DNA of 64,000 nt from Acinetobacter portensis (GTDB lineage: Bacteria > Pseudomonadota > Gammaproteobacteria > Pseudomonadales > Moraxellaceae), in NCBI RefSeq assembly GCF_023158935.1, contig NZ_CP096120.1, forward strand, positions 248,001 through 312,000, given 5' to 3'. Numbering within the stretch: position 1 is the stretch's first letter; every line of letters begins with the position of its first letter. The position numbers were made by a program, and so were the translations under genes. This document shows, piece after piece, positions 36,913 through 45,065 of the stretch. The notes under the pieces were generated by a model, which saw nothing but the letters and a program-made list of their open reading frames with translations, was not told the DNA's origin and did no database searches.

Positions 36913-37779
36913 TCAAGCTGTTTTTACTTTATTGGATTTAAAAGTCACACCAATAGATGCAAGCATGACGAAAGACAGTGCAATCCATTGTAAGAATCCG
37001 ATTTTTTCCCCCAATAAAAATAACCCTGCTAATGCTGCAAGTGCTGGTGAAAGGCTAAGTAAAGTTCCATAGCTTAAACGGCTTAAATGTCTTAAGGCTT
37101 TTAAATCTAAAGCGTATGGAATGGCTGTTGCTAAAATAGCGATAGCGAGCGCTTGTCCCCAATATTGTGTATTTAGAAGTGCATCAGCATTGTTATATAA
37201 ACCAATGGGCAACAAGCTAATAGCAGATAAAGTGATTGCGATAGTGAGGGCGTGCATGCCTATATTTTGATGAGCAACCCTTTGTCCAAAAAAGATATAT
37301 CCTGCCCAACATAAGCCCGCACCTAAAGCACAAAGCGCACCAAAAATAGAGAAGTTATCTGTATTGGCTTGTCCCCAAGGCACCATAAGTGCTACACCTA
37401 AAATGGCGAAAAGTACCCAAATAAAATCGCTACGTTGCTTAATGGAAAGTAAGGCTAAACCTAAAGGCCCAATAAATTCTAAACCGACTGCAATACCTTG
37501 CGGAAGCTTGCCTAAAGACATATAGAACAAGACATTCATGAAGCATAAAGCTGCGCTATAACACAATAAATCTCGCCATTTTAAAAATGGTAATCGTTTT
37601 AAAATTTGCCAAGAACGAAACATCAAACAGACAATAATTGCTGCAAAACAGAGGCGCAAAATAGTCACAGAAAGTGGGTCTATTTGGCTAAAAAGTTGTT
37701 TAGCAAATGAAGCGCTTATTTGATATGAAATCATGGCAAGAACCATGTACAAAATAGCGAGAAGTTGTGATTTTGGCAT
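36913..37779 (-). CDS. EamA/RhtA-type transporter, copy 1
   Basis: Membrane protein of 288 residues from MPKSQLLAIL; an ATG 11 codons upstream is also open. Ten hydrophobic segments in two EamA repeats; LPQGIAVGLEFIGPLGLAL and LSYGTLLSLSPALAALAGL match RhtA-like exporters of threonine/homoserine. It is a paralogue of the gene upstream at 37964. Substrate unknown. Its upstream region holds two identical palindromes (37889-37952). Confidence 0.85.
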   Translation of the reverse strand: MPKSQLLAILYMVLAMISYQISASFAKQLFSQIDPLSVTILRLCFAAIIVCLMFRSWQILKRLPFLKWRDLLCYSAALCFMNVLFYMSLGKLPQGIAVGLEFIGPLGLALLSIKQRSDFIWVLFAILGVALMVPWGQANTDNFSIFGALCALGAGLCWAGYIFFGQRVAHQNIGMHALTIAITLSAISLLPIGLYNNADALLNTQYWGQALAIAILATAIPYALDLKALRHLSRLSYGTLLSLSPALAALAGLFLLGEKIGFLQWIALSFVMLASIGVTFKSNKVKTA

Positions 37780-37888
37780 TTTTATATCACTACACCCAAA
37801 AGGTGTGAGCATTAAAGTCGAAGATTGAGTATATCAATTCTGCTTTTATTTTGATGTTTGAAATATAGCCAAAATGTAAATTCAAAGT

Positions 37889-37952
37889 TTTGAATTCAAA
37901 AAATGCACATCATTATTTTTTAGTACTTATTATGTGAAAATTTGAATTCAAA
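37889..37952. repeat. Paired 12-bp palindromes, possible operators
   Basis: TTTGAATTCAAA occurs at 37889-37900 and again at 37941-37952, 52 bp apart (five helical turns). Partial copies AATTCAAA flank them near 37879 and 37961. They lie upstream of the leftward EamA gene. Confidence 0.55.
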
Positions 37953-37963
37953 ATATTTTAAAT

Positions 37964-38842
37964 TCAAATTACAGATTTTTTCTTTGCTTGTTGCGTGGTG
38001 TAAGTACAACCAATAGATGCGGTAATAATGGTGGCTAAAGCGAGCCATTGATTCCATGCAAGCTGCTCACCTAAAAAAATAAATCCTGAGAATGCTGCAA
38101 TAGCAGGTTCAACACTCATTAAAGTACCAAAGCTTAATGCTGTTAAATTTCGAAGAGCAATCATTTCTAAAGTAAAAGGCAAGGCACTTGCAAGTGCTGC
38201 TAGCGCAATAAAATACATTAAATTTGAAGGTTGAAAAACGTTACTCGACATACCTGAAAAAAGTGCAATTGGCATTAAACACAGCATGCCAATAAACATG
38301 CCTAAGCAAACGGTGTGATTACCTGAAACGCCTGAAGGCTTTTGTCCTGCAACAATATAAAGTGCCCAACACGCACCTGCACCCAATGCAAAGCCAATTC
38401 CAATTAAATCTAAACTTTGTGAAGCTTGCTGAAAAGGGAATAATAAAATTAAGCCAATAATGGCGAGTCCAACCCAAATAAAATCAAATTTTTGTCTTGC
38501 ATAATAAAGTGCAACACTTAAAGGTCCAATAAATTCAAAGGAAACTGCAATGCCTAAAGGTAGTCTTTGAATAGATAGGTAGAACAGGGCATTCATACCT
38601 GCAAGAGCAATACCATAGCTAATAATGGCAGACCATTTCACTTGTTTGAAATTGATTTTCCATGCCTGAAAAATAATTGCCAAAATCAGTGCGCCAAGCA
38701 TTAAGCGCATAGCCGAAATGGTCAAAACAGGAAATTGGGTAAAAAGTGATTTTGCGAGCGCACCACTACTTTGCATACTCACCATAGCAATAAGTAATAA
38801 GAACAAAGATTGAATATGTGGTGCATTTTTTAAATTGGGCAT
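37964..38842 (-). CDS. EamA/RhtA-type transporter, copy 2
   Basis: Membrane protein of 292 residues. Motifs parallel those of copy 1: LPLGIAVSFEFIGPLSVAL and LSFGTLMSVEPAIAAFSGF. About ten membrane helices. A tandem duplication is likely, with clear divergence between copies. RhtA-type proteins export amino acids such as homoserine and threonine; role here is inferred only. It follows serA on the same strand, but a terminator separates them. Confidence 0.85.
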   Translation of the reverse strand: MPNLKNAPHIQSLFLLLIAMVSMQSSGALAKSLFTQFPVLTISAMRLMLGALILAIIFQAWKINFKQVKWSAIISYGIALAGMNALFYLSIQRLPLGIAVSFEFIGPLSVALYYARQKFDFIWVGLAIIGLILLFPFQQASQSLDLIGIGFALGAGACWALYIVAGQKPSGVSGNHTVCLGMFIGMLCLMPIALFSGMSSNVFQPSNLMYFIALAALASALPFTLEMIALRNLTALSFGTLMSVEPAIAAFSGFIFLGEQLAWNQWLALATIITASIGCTYTTQQAKKKSVI

Positions 38843-38903
38843 GAACTAAATTCGTTTTGTTTTCATAGGTAGCGGAAAATGAAAAACATAAAATAAGGCA
38901 ATA

Positions 38904-38936
38904 AAAAAACCACAGCACGAATGCTGTGGTTTTTAA
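38904..38936. terminator. Terminator of serA
   Basis: AAAACCACAGCA/TGCTGTGGTTTT stem with CGAA loop. Confidence 0.92.
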
Positions 38937-38948
38937 TATAAACGAATA

Positions 38949-40181
38949 TTAGAACAATACACGTACGCGAATTGTACCTTCAACTTCGTGAAGCGTATCT
39001 AGTGCTTCTTGAGATGCAGTAGCATCTACGTCCATTACTAGGTAACCAACGTCACCTTTAGTCATTAAAGATTGACCAGAGATGTTGATGCCGTGTTCAG
39101 CAAACAAGTTGTTTATTTTAGAAAGAACGCCAGGAATGTTTTTATGAATGTGAAGTAAACGATGTTTACCTTCAGTCAATGGAAGCGCGATTTCTGGGAA
39201 GTTCACAGCAGATAAAGTCATACCTTTATCTGAGTAAGCAACAAATTTCTCACCAACTTCTAAACCAATGTTTGCTTGCGCTTCGATAGTAGAACCACCT
39301 ACGTGCGGAGTCAAAATTACGTTTGGAATGTTACGAAGTGGAGAAATGAATTCTTCACCGTTCGCTTTTGGCTCTTTCGGGAATACGTCAACCGCAGCAC
39401 CTGCAATATGACCCGATTTAAGCGCATCAGCCAAGTCTTCAATTACAACACATGTACCACGTGCAGCATTGATGAAGATTGCACCTTCTTTCATTTGTGC
39501 AAATTTTTCTTTTGTCATGAAGTTACGTGTAGACGGAACATCAGGAACATGAAGAGATACAACATCAGCATTTGCCAATAGCTCATCTAGGCTACCAACT
39601 TGACGTGCATTACCTAAAGGTAATTTAGTCACTGTGTCGAAGTAGATCACTTTCATACCCAAGCTTTCTGCAAGTACAGAAAGTTGAGAACCGATAGAGC
39701 CGTAACCAACGATACCTAATGTCTTACCACGTGTTTCATACGAACCTACAGCAGATTTGTTCCAACCGCCTGCATGTGTATCTGTAGATTTTTCAGGTAC
39801 ACGACGAAGAAGGAGAATCGCTTCAGCAAGAACAAGTTCAGCAACTGAACGAGTGTTTGAATACGGTGCGTTAAATACAGGAATACCACGACGCATTGCT
39901 GCATCTAAGTTCACTTGGTTCGTACCAATACAGAAACAACCAACAGCAATAAGCTTGTTCGCAGCTTCGAATACTTCTTCAGTAAGTTGAGTACGAGAAC
40001 GAATACCAATGAAGTGAGCATCTTTTATCGCTTCTTTCAGCGCTTCACCTTCAAGCGCAGTTTTACGATAATCGATATTGGTGTATCCAGCAGCATTTAA
40101 AGTGTCGACTGCGTTTTGGTGAACGCCTTCTAACAACAAGAAACGAATTTTATCTTTAGGCAAAGAAAGATGTTGGCTCAT
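38949..40181 (-). CDS. serA: D-3-phosphoglycerate dehydrogenase
   Basis: Protein of 410 residues, the length of E. coli SerA. NAD site GIVGYGSIGSQL; catalytic residues in INAARGTCV, DVFPKEPKANGEEF and TPHVGGSTIEAQ; a C-terminal ACT domain (from about residue 338, HIHKNIPGVLSKINNLF) for serine feedback. It commits 3-phosphoglycerate to serine synthesis, and many such enzymes also reduce 2-oxoglutarate to D-2-hydroxyglutarate. The divergent neighbour at 40541 reoxidises that product, a recurring pairing. Confidence 0.96.
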   Translation of the reverse strand: MSQHLSLPKDKIRFLLLEGVHQNAVDTLNAAGYTNIDYRKTALEGEALKEAIKDAHFIGIRSRTQLTEEVFEAANKLIAVGCFCIGTNQVNLDAAMRRGIPVFNAPYSNTRSVAELVLAEAILLLRRVPEKSTDTHAGGWNKSAVGSYETRGKTLGIVGYGSIGSQLSVLAESLGMKVIYFDTVTKLPLGNARQVGSLDELLANADVVSLHVPDVPSTRNFMTKEKFAQMKEGAIFINAARGTCVVIEDLADALKSGHIAGAAVDVFPKEPKANGEEFISPLRNIPNVILTPHVGGSTIEAQANIGLEVGEKFVAYSDKGMTLSAVNFPEIALPLTEGKHRLLHIHKNIPGVLSKINNLFAEHGINISGQSLMTKGDVGYLVMDVDATASQEALDTLHEVEGTIRVRVLF

Positions 40182-40540
40182 TACGGCTCCGCTACAAAGG
40201 CCAAATTTAGTGGCGATATAATAGCATAGGAAATAAGCCTATATACATTTCCTTTATGGCTTTGAAGATAGGTATTTTTCTAAAATATGTGACAAGGTTT
40301 GTCGAAATTGGTCTAATTAACTGTGTAATTTCAAAGGTGACATTCGAAAAATACGATTTTCTGCGGGATTTAATAAAAATGGCTTATAATACTGCCTCGT
40401 GAAATTACCACGCATATTCAGTGTTGGTTTTATATTCATGAGTGGTCTAAGAAACGTGCATTTGAACATGAAAAATATTGTTTAAAAACAGTATTCTTAA
40501 GCCCTAACTACTTGTTTACTTCTTGCAAGGTCTGAAAACG
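40182..40540. promoter_or_regulatory. Divergent promoter region serA / D-2-HGDH
   Basis: This 359-bp gap has no gene. It holds TATAAT at 40385-40390 as a likely -10 for the rightward gene, an inverted repeat AGGAAAT...ATTTCCT (40227-40252) near the serA start, and GACAA-GGT-TTGTC at 40291-40303. Confidence 0.4.
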
Positions 40541-41950
40541 ATGAACGCTCCAGTCGCTTTAACCCCAGAGTTATTGACCCAATTAACTGCAATTGTTGGT
40601 GAAAACCGCATTAAAACAGATGCGGATAGCCTCCAAAATTGGGGACGTGACCATACTAAGCACTTCGATCCAAATCCATCGGTTATCGTTTTTCCATCCA
40701 CCACTGAACAAGTTCAAGAAATTGTAAAACTTGCGAACCAATTTAATGTTGCGGTTACACCAAGCGGTGGTCGTACTGGTTTATCTGCGGGTGCTGTAGC
40801 TGCTAATGGTGAAATTGTTGTTAGCATGGACAAAATGAACCAAATTCTTGAATTTTTCCCAGCAGACCGTATGGTTCGTGTTCAAGCAGGTGTGGTGACT
40901 GAACAACTTCAAAACTACGCAGAAGAACAGGGCATGTACTACCCAGTAGATTTTGCATCTGCGGGTTCATCGCAAATTGGCGGTAACATTGGTACAAATG
41001 CTGGCGGTATTAAAGTAATTAAATACGGCATGACACGTAACTGGGTTTTAGGTTTAACCGTTGTTACGGGTAAAGGCGACATCCTTCGTTTAAACAAAGG
41101 CATGATTAAAAACGCAACAGGTTATGCGCTTCAACACTTATTTATTGGTGGTGAAGGAACTTTAGGTTTAGTAACAGAAGCTGAAATTAAACTTGAACGT
41201 CAACCACACGATTTACAAGTGATGGTATTGGGCGTTCCAGATTTTGACGCAATTATGCCTGTACTTCATGCATTCCAAAAGAAAATTGACTTAACTGCAT
41301 TTGAGTTCTTTGGTGAGCTTGCGATGCAAAAAGTACTTGATCATGGTCATGTTCAACGTCCGTTTGAAACAGAATGTCCATTTTATGTATTGCTAGAATT
41401 TGAAGCGCCGTATGAACCAATTATGGATGCTTCAATGGAAATTTTTGAGCATTGCATGGAAGAAGGTTGGGTACTTGATGGTGTAATGAGCCAAAGCTTA
41501 GATCAAGTAGAAAGCTTATGGCGTTTACGTGAAGATATTTCAGAATCTATTTCACCATTTACACCATACAAAAATGACATTTCTGTGTTAATTACGCACG
41601 TTCCTGCGTTTATTAAAGAAATTGATGCAATTGTGTCTGAAAATTATCCAGACTTTGAAATTTGCTGGTTTGGTCATATTGGCGACGGTAACTTGCACTT
41701 AAATATTTTAAAACCTGAAAACTTAAGCAAAGACGAATTCTTTGCAAAATGTCAGGTGGTAAATAAATATGTGTTTGATACTGTGAAAAAATATGACGGT
41801 TCTATTTCTGCGGAACACGGTGTTGGTATGACGAAAAAGCCATACTTAGAATACACACGTACAGCAGAAGAAATTGAATACATGAAAGCGTTGAAACAAG
41901 TTTTTGACCCGAACGGTATTATGAACCCTGGTAAGTTATTCGACCTTTAA
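40541..41950 (+). CDS. FAD-linked D-2-hydroxyglutarate dehydrogenase-like
   Basis: Protein of 469 residues from ATG at 40541. FAD-binding motif PSGGRTGLSAGAV, then GGNIGTNAGGIKVIKYGMTR, and the C-terminal metal/substrate motif FGHIGDGNLHLNIL plus SAEHGVGMTKK. This is the VAO/PCMH-type family that includes D-lactate, glycolate and D-2-hydroxyglutarate dehydrogenases. Placement divergent from serA favours D-2-hydroxyglutarate, since SerA makes that compound as a by-product and its removal drives serine synthesis in Pseudomonas. Confidence 0.85.
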   Translation: MNAPVALTPELLTQLTAIVGENRIKTDADSLQNWGRDHTKHFDPNPSVIVFPSTTEQVQEIVKLANQFNVAVTPSGGRTGLSAGAVAANGEIVVSMDKMNQILEFFPADRMVRVQAGVVTEQLQNYAEEQGMYYPVDFASAGSSQIGGNIGTNAGGIKVIKYGMTRNWVLGLTVVTGKGDILRLNKGMIKNATGYALQHLFIGGEGTLGLVTEAEIKLERQPHDLQVMVLGVPDFDAIMPVLHAFQKKIDLTAFEFFGELAMQKVLDHGHVQRPFETECPFYVLLEFEAPYEPIMDASMEIFEHCMEEGWVLDGVMSQSLDQVESLWRLREDISESISPFTPYKNDISVLITHVPAFIKEIDAIVSENYPDFEICWFGHIGDGNLHLNILKPENLSKDEFFAKCQVVNKYVFDTVKKYDGSISAEHGVGMTKKPYLEYTRTAEEIEYMKALKQVFDPNGIMNPGKLFDL

Positions 41951-42005
41951 TAGGTTTGAATTTCGGAATTTATACTTAGTTACAGAGTAACTATCGTGTA
42001 ATTTT

Positions 42006-42040
42006 AAAAGGCATAGCATTATTGTGTTATGCCTTTTTTA
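42006..42040 (+). terminator. Terminator after the D-2-HGDH-like gene
   Basis: AAAAGGCATA/TATGCCTTTT arms around a short loop with T run. Confidence 0.8.
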
Positions 42041-42056
42041 TATTGAGTATTAAAAA

Positions 42057-42428
42057 ATGATGAAAAAATTATTCGTAATGGCAACATGTGTGGGGCTTTT
42101 GGCAGGTTGTGCAACAACTAAAGATTTGGTTTCTAAAGTGGGGATTTCTCATACACCGCTTGAGCAAGTTTTAAAAGCTCATCCAGATTTAAAAACTGAG
42201 TTAAATACAGTTGAAATTCGTCAGGTGTTTAACCGTGTGGAATCGCCAAATGTGGCGCAAGTAATGGTATTGCAAGCAGGTTTAATGGATGATTCTGTGA
42301 GTGCAATTCGTACGACTTATAGTTTTAAATTACAGGATAAAGACTGGAAAGTTGTAAATAAGAAAGAAGAGTTTAAGTGTGCACGTGGTAAAAATACCAA
42401 GACTTTCCAAACGGCACTTTGTTCTTAA
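42057..42428 (+). CDS. Small putative lipoprotein of unknown function
   Basis: Protein of 123 residues (122 if the second ATG at 42060 is used). Lipobox LAGC at residues 15-18 indicates a lipid anchor. The mature part is soluble, with VEIRQVFNRVESPNVAQVM and paired cysteines near the C-terminus (FKCARGK and LCS at the end). I do not recognise the family. Own terminators on both sides make it a single-gene unit. Confidence 0.75.
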   Translation: MMKKLFVMATCVGLLAGCATTKDLVSKVGISHTPLEQVLKAHPDLKTELNTVEIRQVFNRVESPNVAQVMVLQAGLMDDSVSAIRTTYSFKLQDKDWKVVNKKEEFKCARGKNTKTFQTALCS

Positions 42429-42471
42429 TATTTGATTAAAAAATGATTGAAATTTAATGTGCAGACCTCAT

Positions 42472-42502
42472 AAAAAGCGTATCGATTGATGCGCTTTTTT
42501 AT
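42472..42502 (+). terminator. Terminator of the lipoprotein gene
   Basis: AAAAGCG/TGCGCTTTT arms with T run. Confidence 0.7.
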
Positions 42503-43526
42503 TTGGGGAAATATAAAAACAATGAATATTTTAATTATCGGAAATGGTTTCGATTTGTCGCATTATTTACCGACGAAGTATGAGCACTTTATGTTGGTTA
42601 TGCAGGCTATTGAGAAAAAAGATATAACAAAACCAGTCAGTAATGCTTATTATTATCCCTCTAATAACCTTCTAAATGGAATGATCAAAGCTTATATGGT
42701 TTATAAAGTATTTGATAACCAATCTTATCAAATGAATTTTGATGCACTTTTTTCTAAATTCACAAAATCTCAAGATAAAATATTTATTGTAAATACAAAG
42801 CAACATTATGATACATCAAAGATTTTTTTAGAATTTAATCAGATTTTTGATATTCAAAGTAAATTAAAAAAGAATAGTTGGTATGAGTATTTTAAAAACC
42901 ACATTAAAGAAATTGATACTTGGATTGATTTTGAAACAAAGATTGAAGATTTATTAGTGGTTCTTGCGCAATGTATTACAAAAATAAATTTGGCTGAAGT
43001 TGATCATAATGAGTTATCAGGGTTGGCTGAGGTTGTAAGTTCGAAAGAGATAAAGGTGTTAAGCTTTTTTGATTTGTTTAATGAATATAGCGGTCGGGTA
43101 AAAATAAACGATAAGTATGTGATGACCCCTACAAGCCTAAGTATTAACGCAAAATTTTGTTATGGTAAAAGTAGTGAAAATGAATTTAATCCAAATGAAT
43201 TTTTAAGAATTATACAAAAACAGTTAGATGAATTTATTCAGATATTTAATTTATATTTAGAACTGATCGTAGATAAACTAGAACCTAATACACAATTTAA
43301 AATTGAATCTAAAGACTGGGTGCAACCTGATCATATTTTTTCATTCAATTATACAAATACCTTTCGAAAACTCTATGAGAGTAAAGTCAAAGCAGAGTTT
43401 TTGCATGGGCGTTTTGGAGAAGAACAAAATATTGTTTTAGGTGTTTCAGATTTAGAAGATGAATCATTAAGAAAACTGAAAGCTTATGGTTTTACGAAAT
43501 ATCATCAAAAGCTATTTAAAGATACT

Positions 43527-44475
43527 AGACTTCCGTCATAAATCAAAAAACGTACAATTTATTTGATCTTAAATTAATCAGCAAAATTATTTAATCCAAG
43601 GGATAATCCTTGGATGAAATTCAAAGATATTCAAAAATTATCAGACGTTAAGTTTCGTAGGCTTACCGGTGTTAGTTGGGCTACATTTAACCTCATGTTG
43701 GCCGAGCTAAATAAGGAGTTACCTTGTCATATTGGTAAAGGACGACCACATAAATTACCGTTGGAAGATCGTTTGCTCTTATGTATAGAATATTGGAGAG
43801 AATATCGAACATTTTTCCATCTTGGTATGAGTTACGGTGTATCTGAAACGAGTGCAATTCGTATCACACGCGTTATTGAAGATACCTTAATCCGTTCTGG
43901 AAAATTTAACTTGCCAAAACAACTTCCTAATCGAGATGAAGTGGATTGGGAAGTTGTTGTGATTGATGCAACTGAAATATTAGTTCAACGTCCAAAAAAA
44001 ACAGAAGAAATGGTATAGCGGTAAAAAAAAGCGACATACCTTTAAATTTCAGCTATCTATGCACTATACAACAGGTGAAATACTGAGTGTATGTGGAAGT
44101 CATGGAAGCATGCATGATTTTAAAATATTTAAAAAAAGCATGAGGAAATTAAAATTTAAGCCCTTTTTTATCGTTGATAAGGGGTATTTAGGGATAAAGA
44201 AATTGGGTTTTGGATGCCTCATGCCATCTAAAGCAAAGAAAACTGAAAAACTAGATTCTGAATTAAAAAAGTTAAATAAAGAGATTGGTCGTAGACGAAT
44301 TCAAGTAGAGCATGTATTTGGAAGGATGAAATGTTTTAAGATTTTATCTTGTGTATATAGAAATCGTCGTAAACGATTAAACCTGCGGTTTAATTTACTT
44401 GCTGGCATATACAATTTAGATTGGGTGAAAGATAAACAATTAAATTGGTTGAAAAATGATTTATGAAGGAAGTCT
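43527..44475 (+). mobile_element. IS5-family element (two-frame transposase) inserted in abiH
   Basis: Element of 949 bp with imperfect terminal repeats: left AGACTTCCGTCATAAATCA, right (complement) AGACTTCCTTCATAAATCA. ACT is duplicated directly outside both ends (43524-43526 and 44476-44478). Short target duplication and transposase type fit the ISL2/IS1031/IS427 side of the IS5 family. Since the host frame is perfectly restored by excision, insertion is probably recent. Confidence 0.9.
43614..44466 (+). CDS. IS5-family transposase, frame broken at an A8 tract
   Basis: The N-terminal frame (43614-44018) has FKDIQKLSDVKFRRLTGVSW, a helix-turn-helix region and the first catalytic Asp in VVIDATEILVQRPKK. 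The C-terminal frame (44059-44466) has FFIVDKGYLGIKKLG and RIQVEHVFGRMKCFK, with the second Asp and the Glu. Between them, eight A at 43994-44001 shift the frame; one A fewer would give a single 283-residue protein reading KQKKWYSGKKKRHTFKFQ through the joint. It is either a frameshift mutation or slippage-controlled expression. Confidence 0.8.
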
Positions 44476-44822
44476 ACTGATTACTTATTTTTAGATGATT
44501 GTTCTCAAGTAAAGAAAAGGATATTAGGCTCAAAGCCTAGTGCAATGGGAAAAGGTACGAAGTTTATAATTTGGGGGCACTCATTAGATCAATCTGATCA
44601 AGAATATATAAAAGAAATTTTTAAATTAAATGATGAAAGAGATATTGGGGTTAGAGTGATAGTTTATTATTTTGATGATAATGCAAAGTTTATTCTGCTA
44701 AACAACCTATTAGATATTTTGAAAAAAGACAAAGTTGAAAAGTGGATGAAAAATAAATGGCTTATTTTTGAAAAAAATCCTGAAGTTAAATTAGTGGAAA
44801 CCATTCCTAAACAAACGGTATA

Positions 44823-45065
44823 AAGACAACAAAATTTCGCTCTGCTACAATACACCTACTCATCCCAAGGTGTATTGGCATGAGCAAAATCTCACAGCAA
44901 AAACCAACGAAATAAACATCTCGTGAATACGATGTTAATCTAAGCCTAAAAATAGGCAACAACCCAAAACTTAAAACCAATATACAGTGTTTGTCATTGG
45001 GCGGAAGCTTATCTCCCTGAAAATAGATGTGGTCCAGACAAGCCAATAACCACACGTAGAAATAA
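44823..45065 (+). promoter_or_regulatory. Promoter and long leader of the MdfA/CraA-like gene
   Basis: AAGACA (44823-44828) and TACAAT (44846-44851) with a 17-bp spacer make a good promoter, leaving about 205 bp of leader. The leader holds an 11-codon frame with its own AAGG site and hairpins GCCTA/TAGGC (44944-44957) and CCAAT/ATTGG (44978-44999). Confidence 0.5.
44880..44915 (+). CDS. Possible 11-residue leader peptide
   Basis: MSKISQQKPTK, preceded by AAGG nine bases upstream. It lies in the leader of the drug-efflux gene; leader peptides of this size control some antibiotic-resistance genes by ribosome stalling. Not proven: the frame stays open after its stop codon for about 34 codons, so it could also be a worn gene end. 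Confidence 0.35.
   Translation: MSKISQQKPTK

Larger units (their letters stand above)
42522..44823 (+). pseudogene. abiH: abiH abortive-infection gene split by an IS
   Basis: The 5' part (42522-43526, 335 codons) begins NILIIGNGFDLSHYLPTKY, the AbiH signature, and includes DHIFSFNYTNTFRKLY and FLHGRF. After removal of the IS and one copy of the ACT duplication the frame continues at 44479 with DYLFLDDCSQVKKRI and the conserved AbiH ending FIIWGHSLDQSDQEYI, to a stop at 44821-44823. The joined gene would encode about 449 residues. AbiH proteins give abortive phage resistance in lactococci. As it stands, the 5' part ends with four IS-encoded codons (RLPS) and the protein is probably inactive. 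Confidence 0.88.

Noticed and set aside
37879..37970. CRISPR-like repeat from AATTCAAA copies
   Set aside because: Repeats are short palindromes with uneven spacing and no spacers or cas genes.
39276..39990. Several rightward open frames within serA
   Set aside because: They are antisense shadows of a strongly conserved gene and have no recognisable domains.
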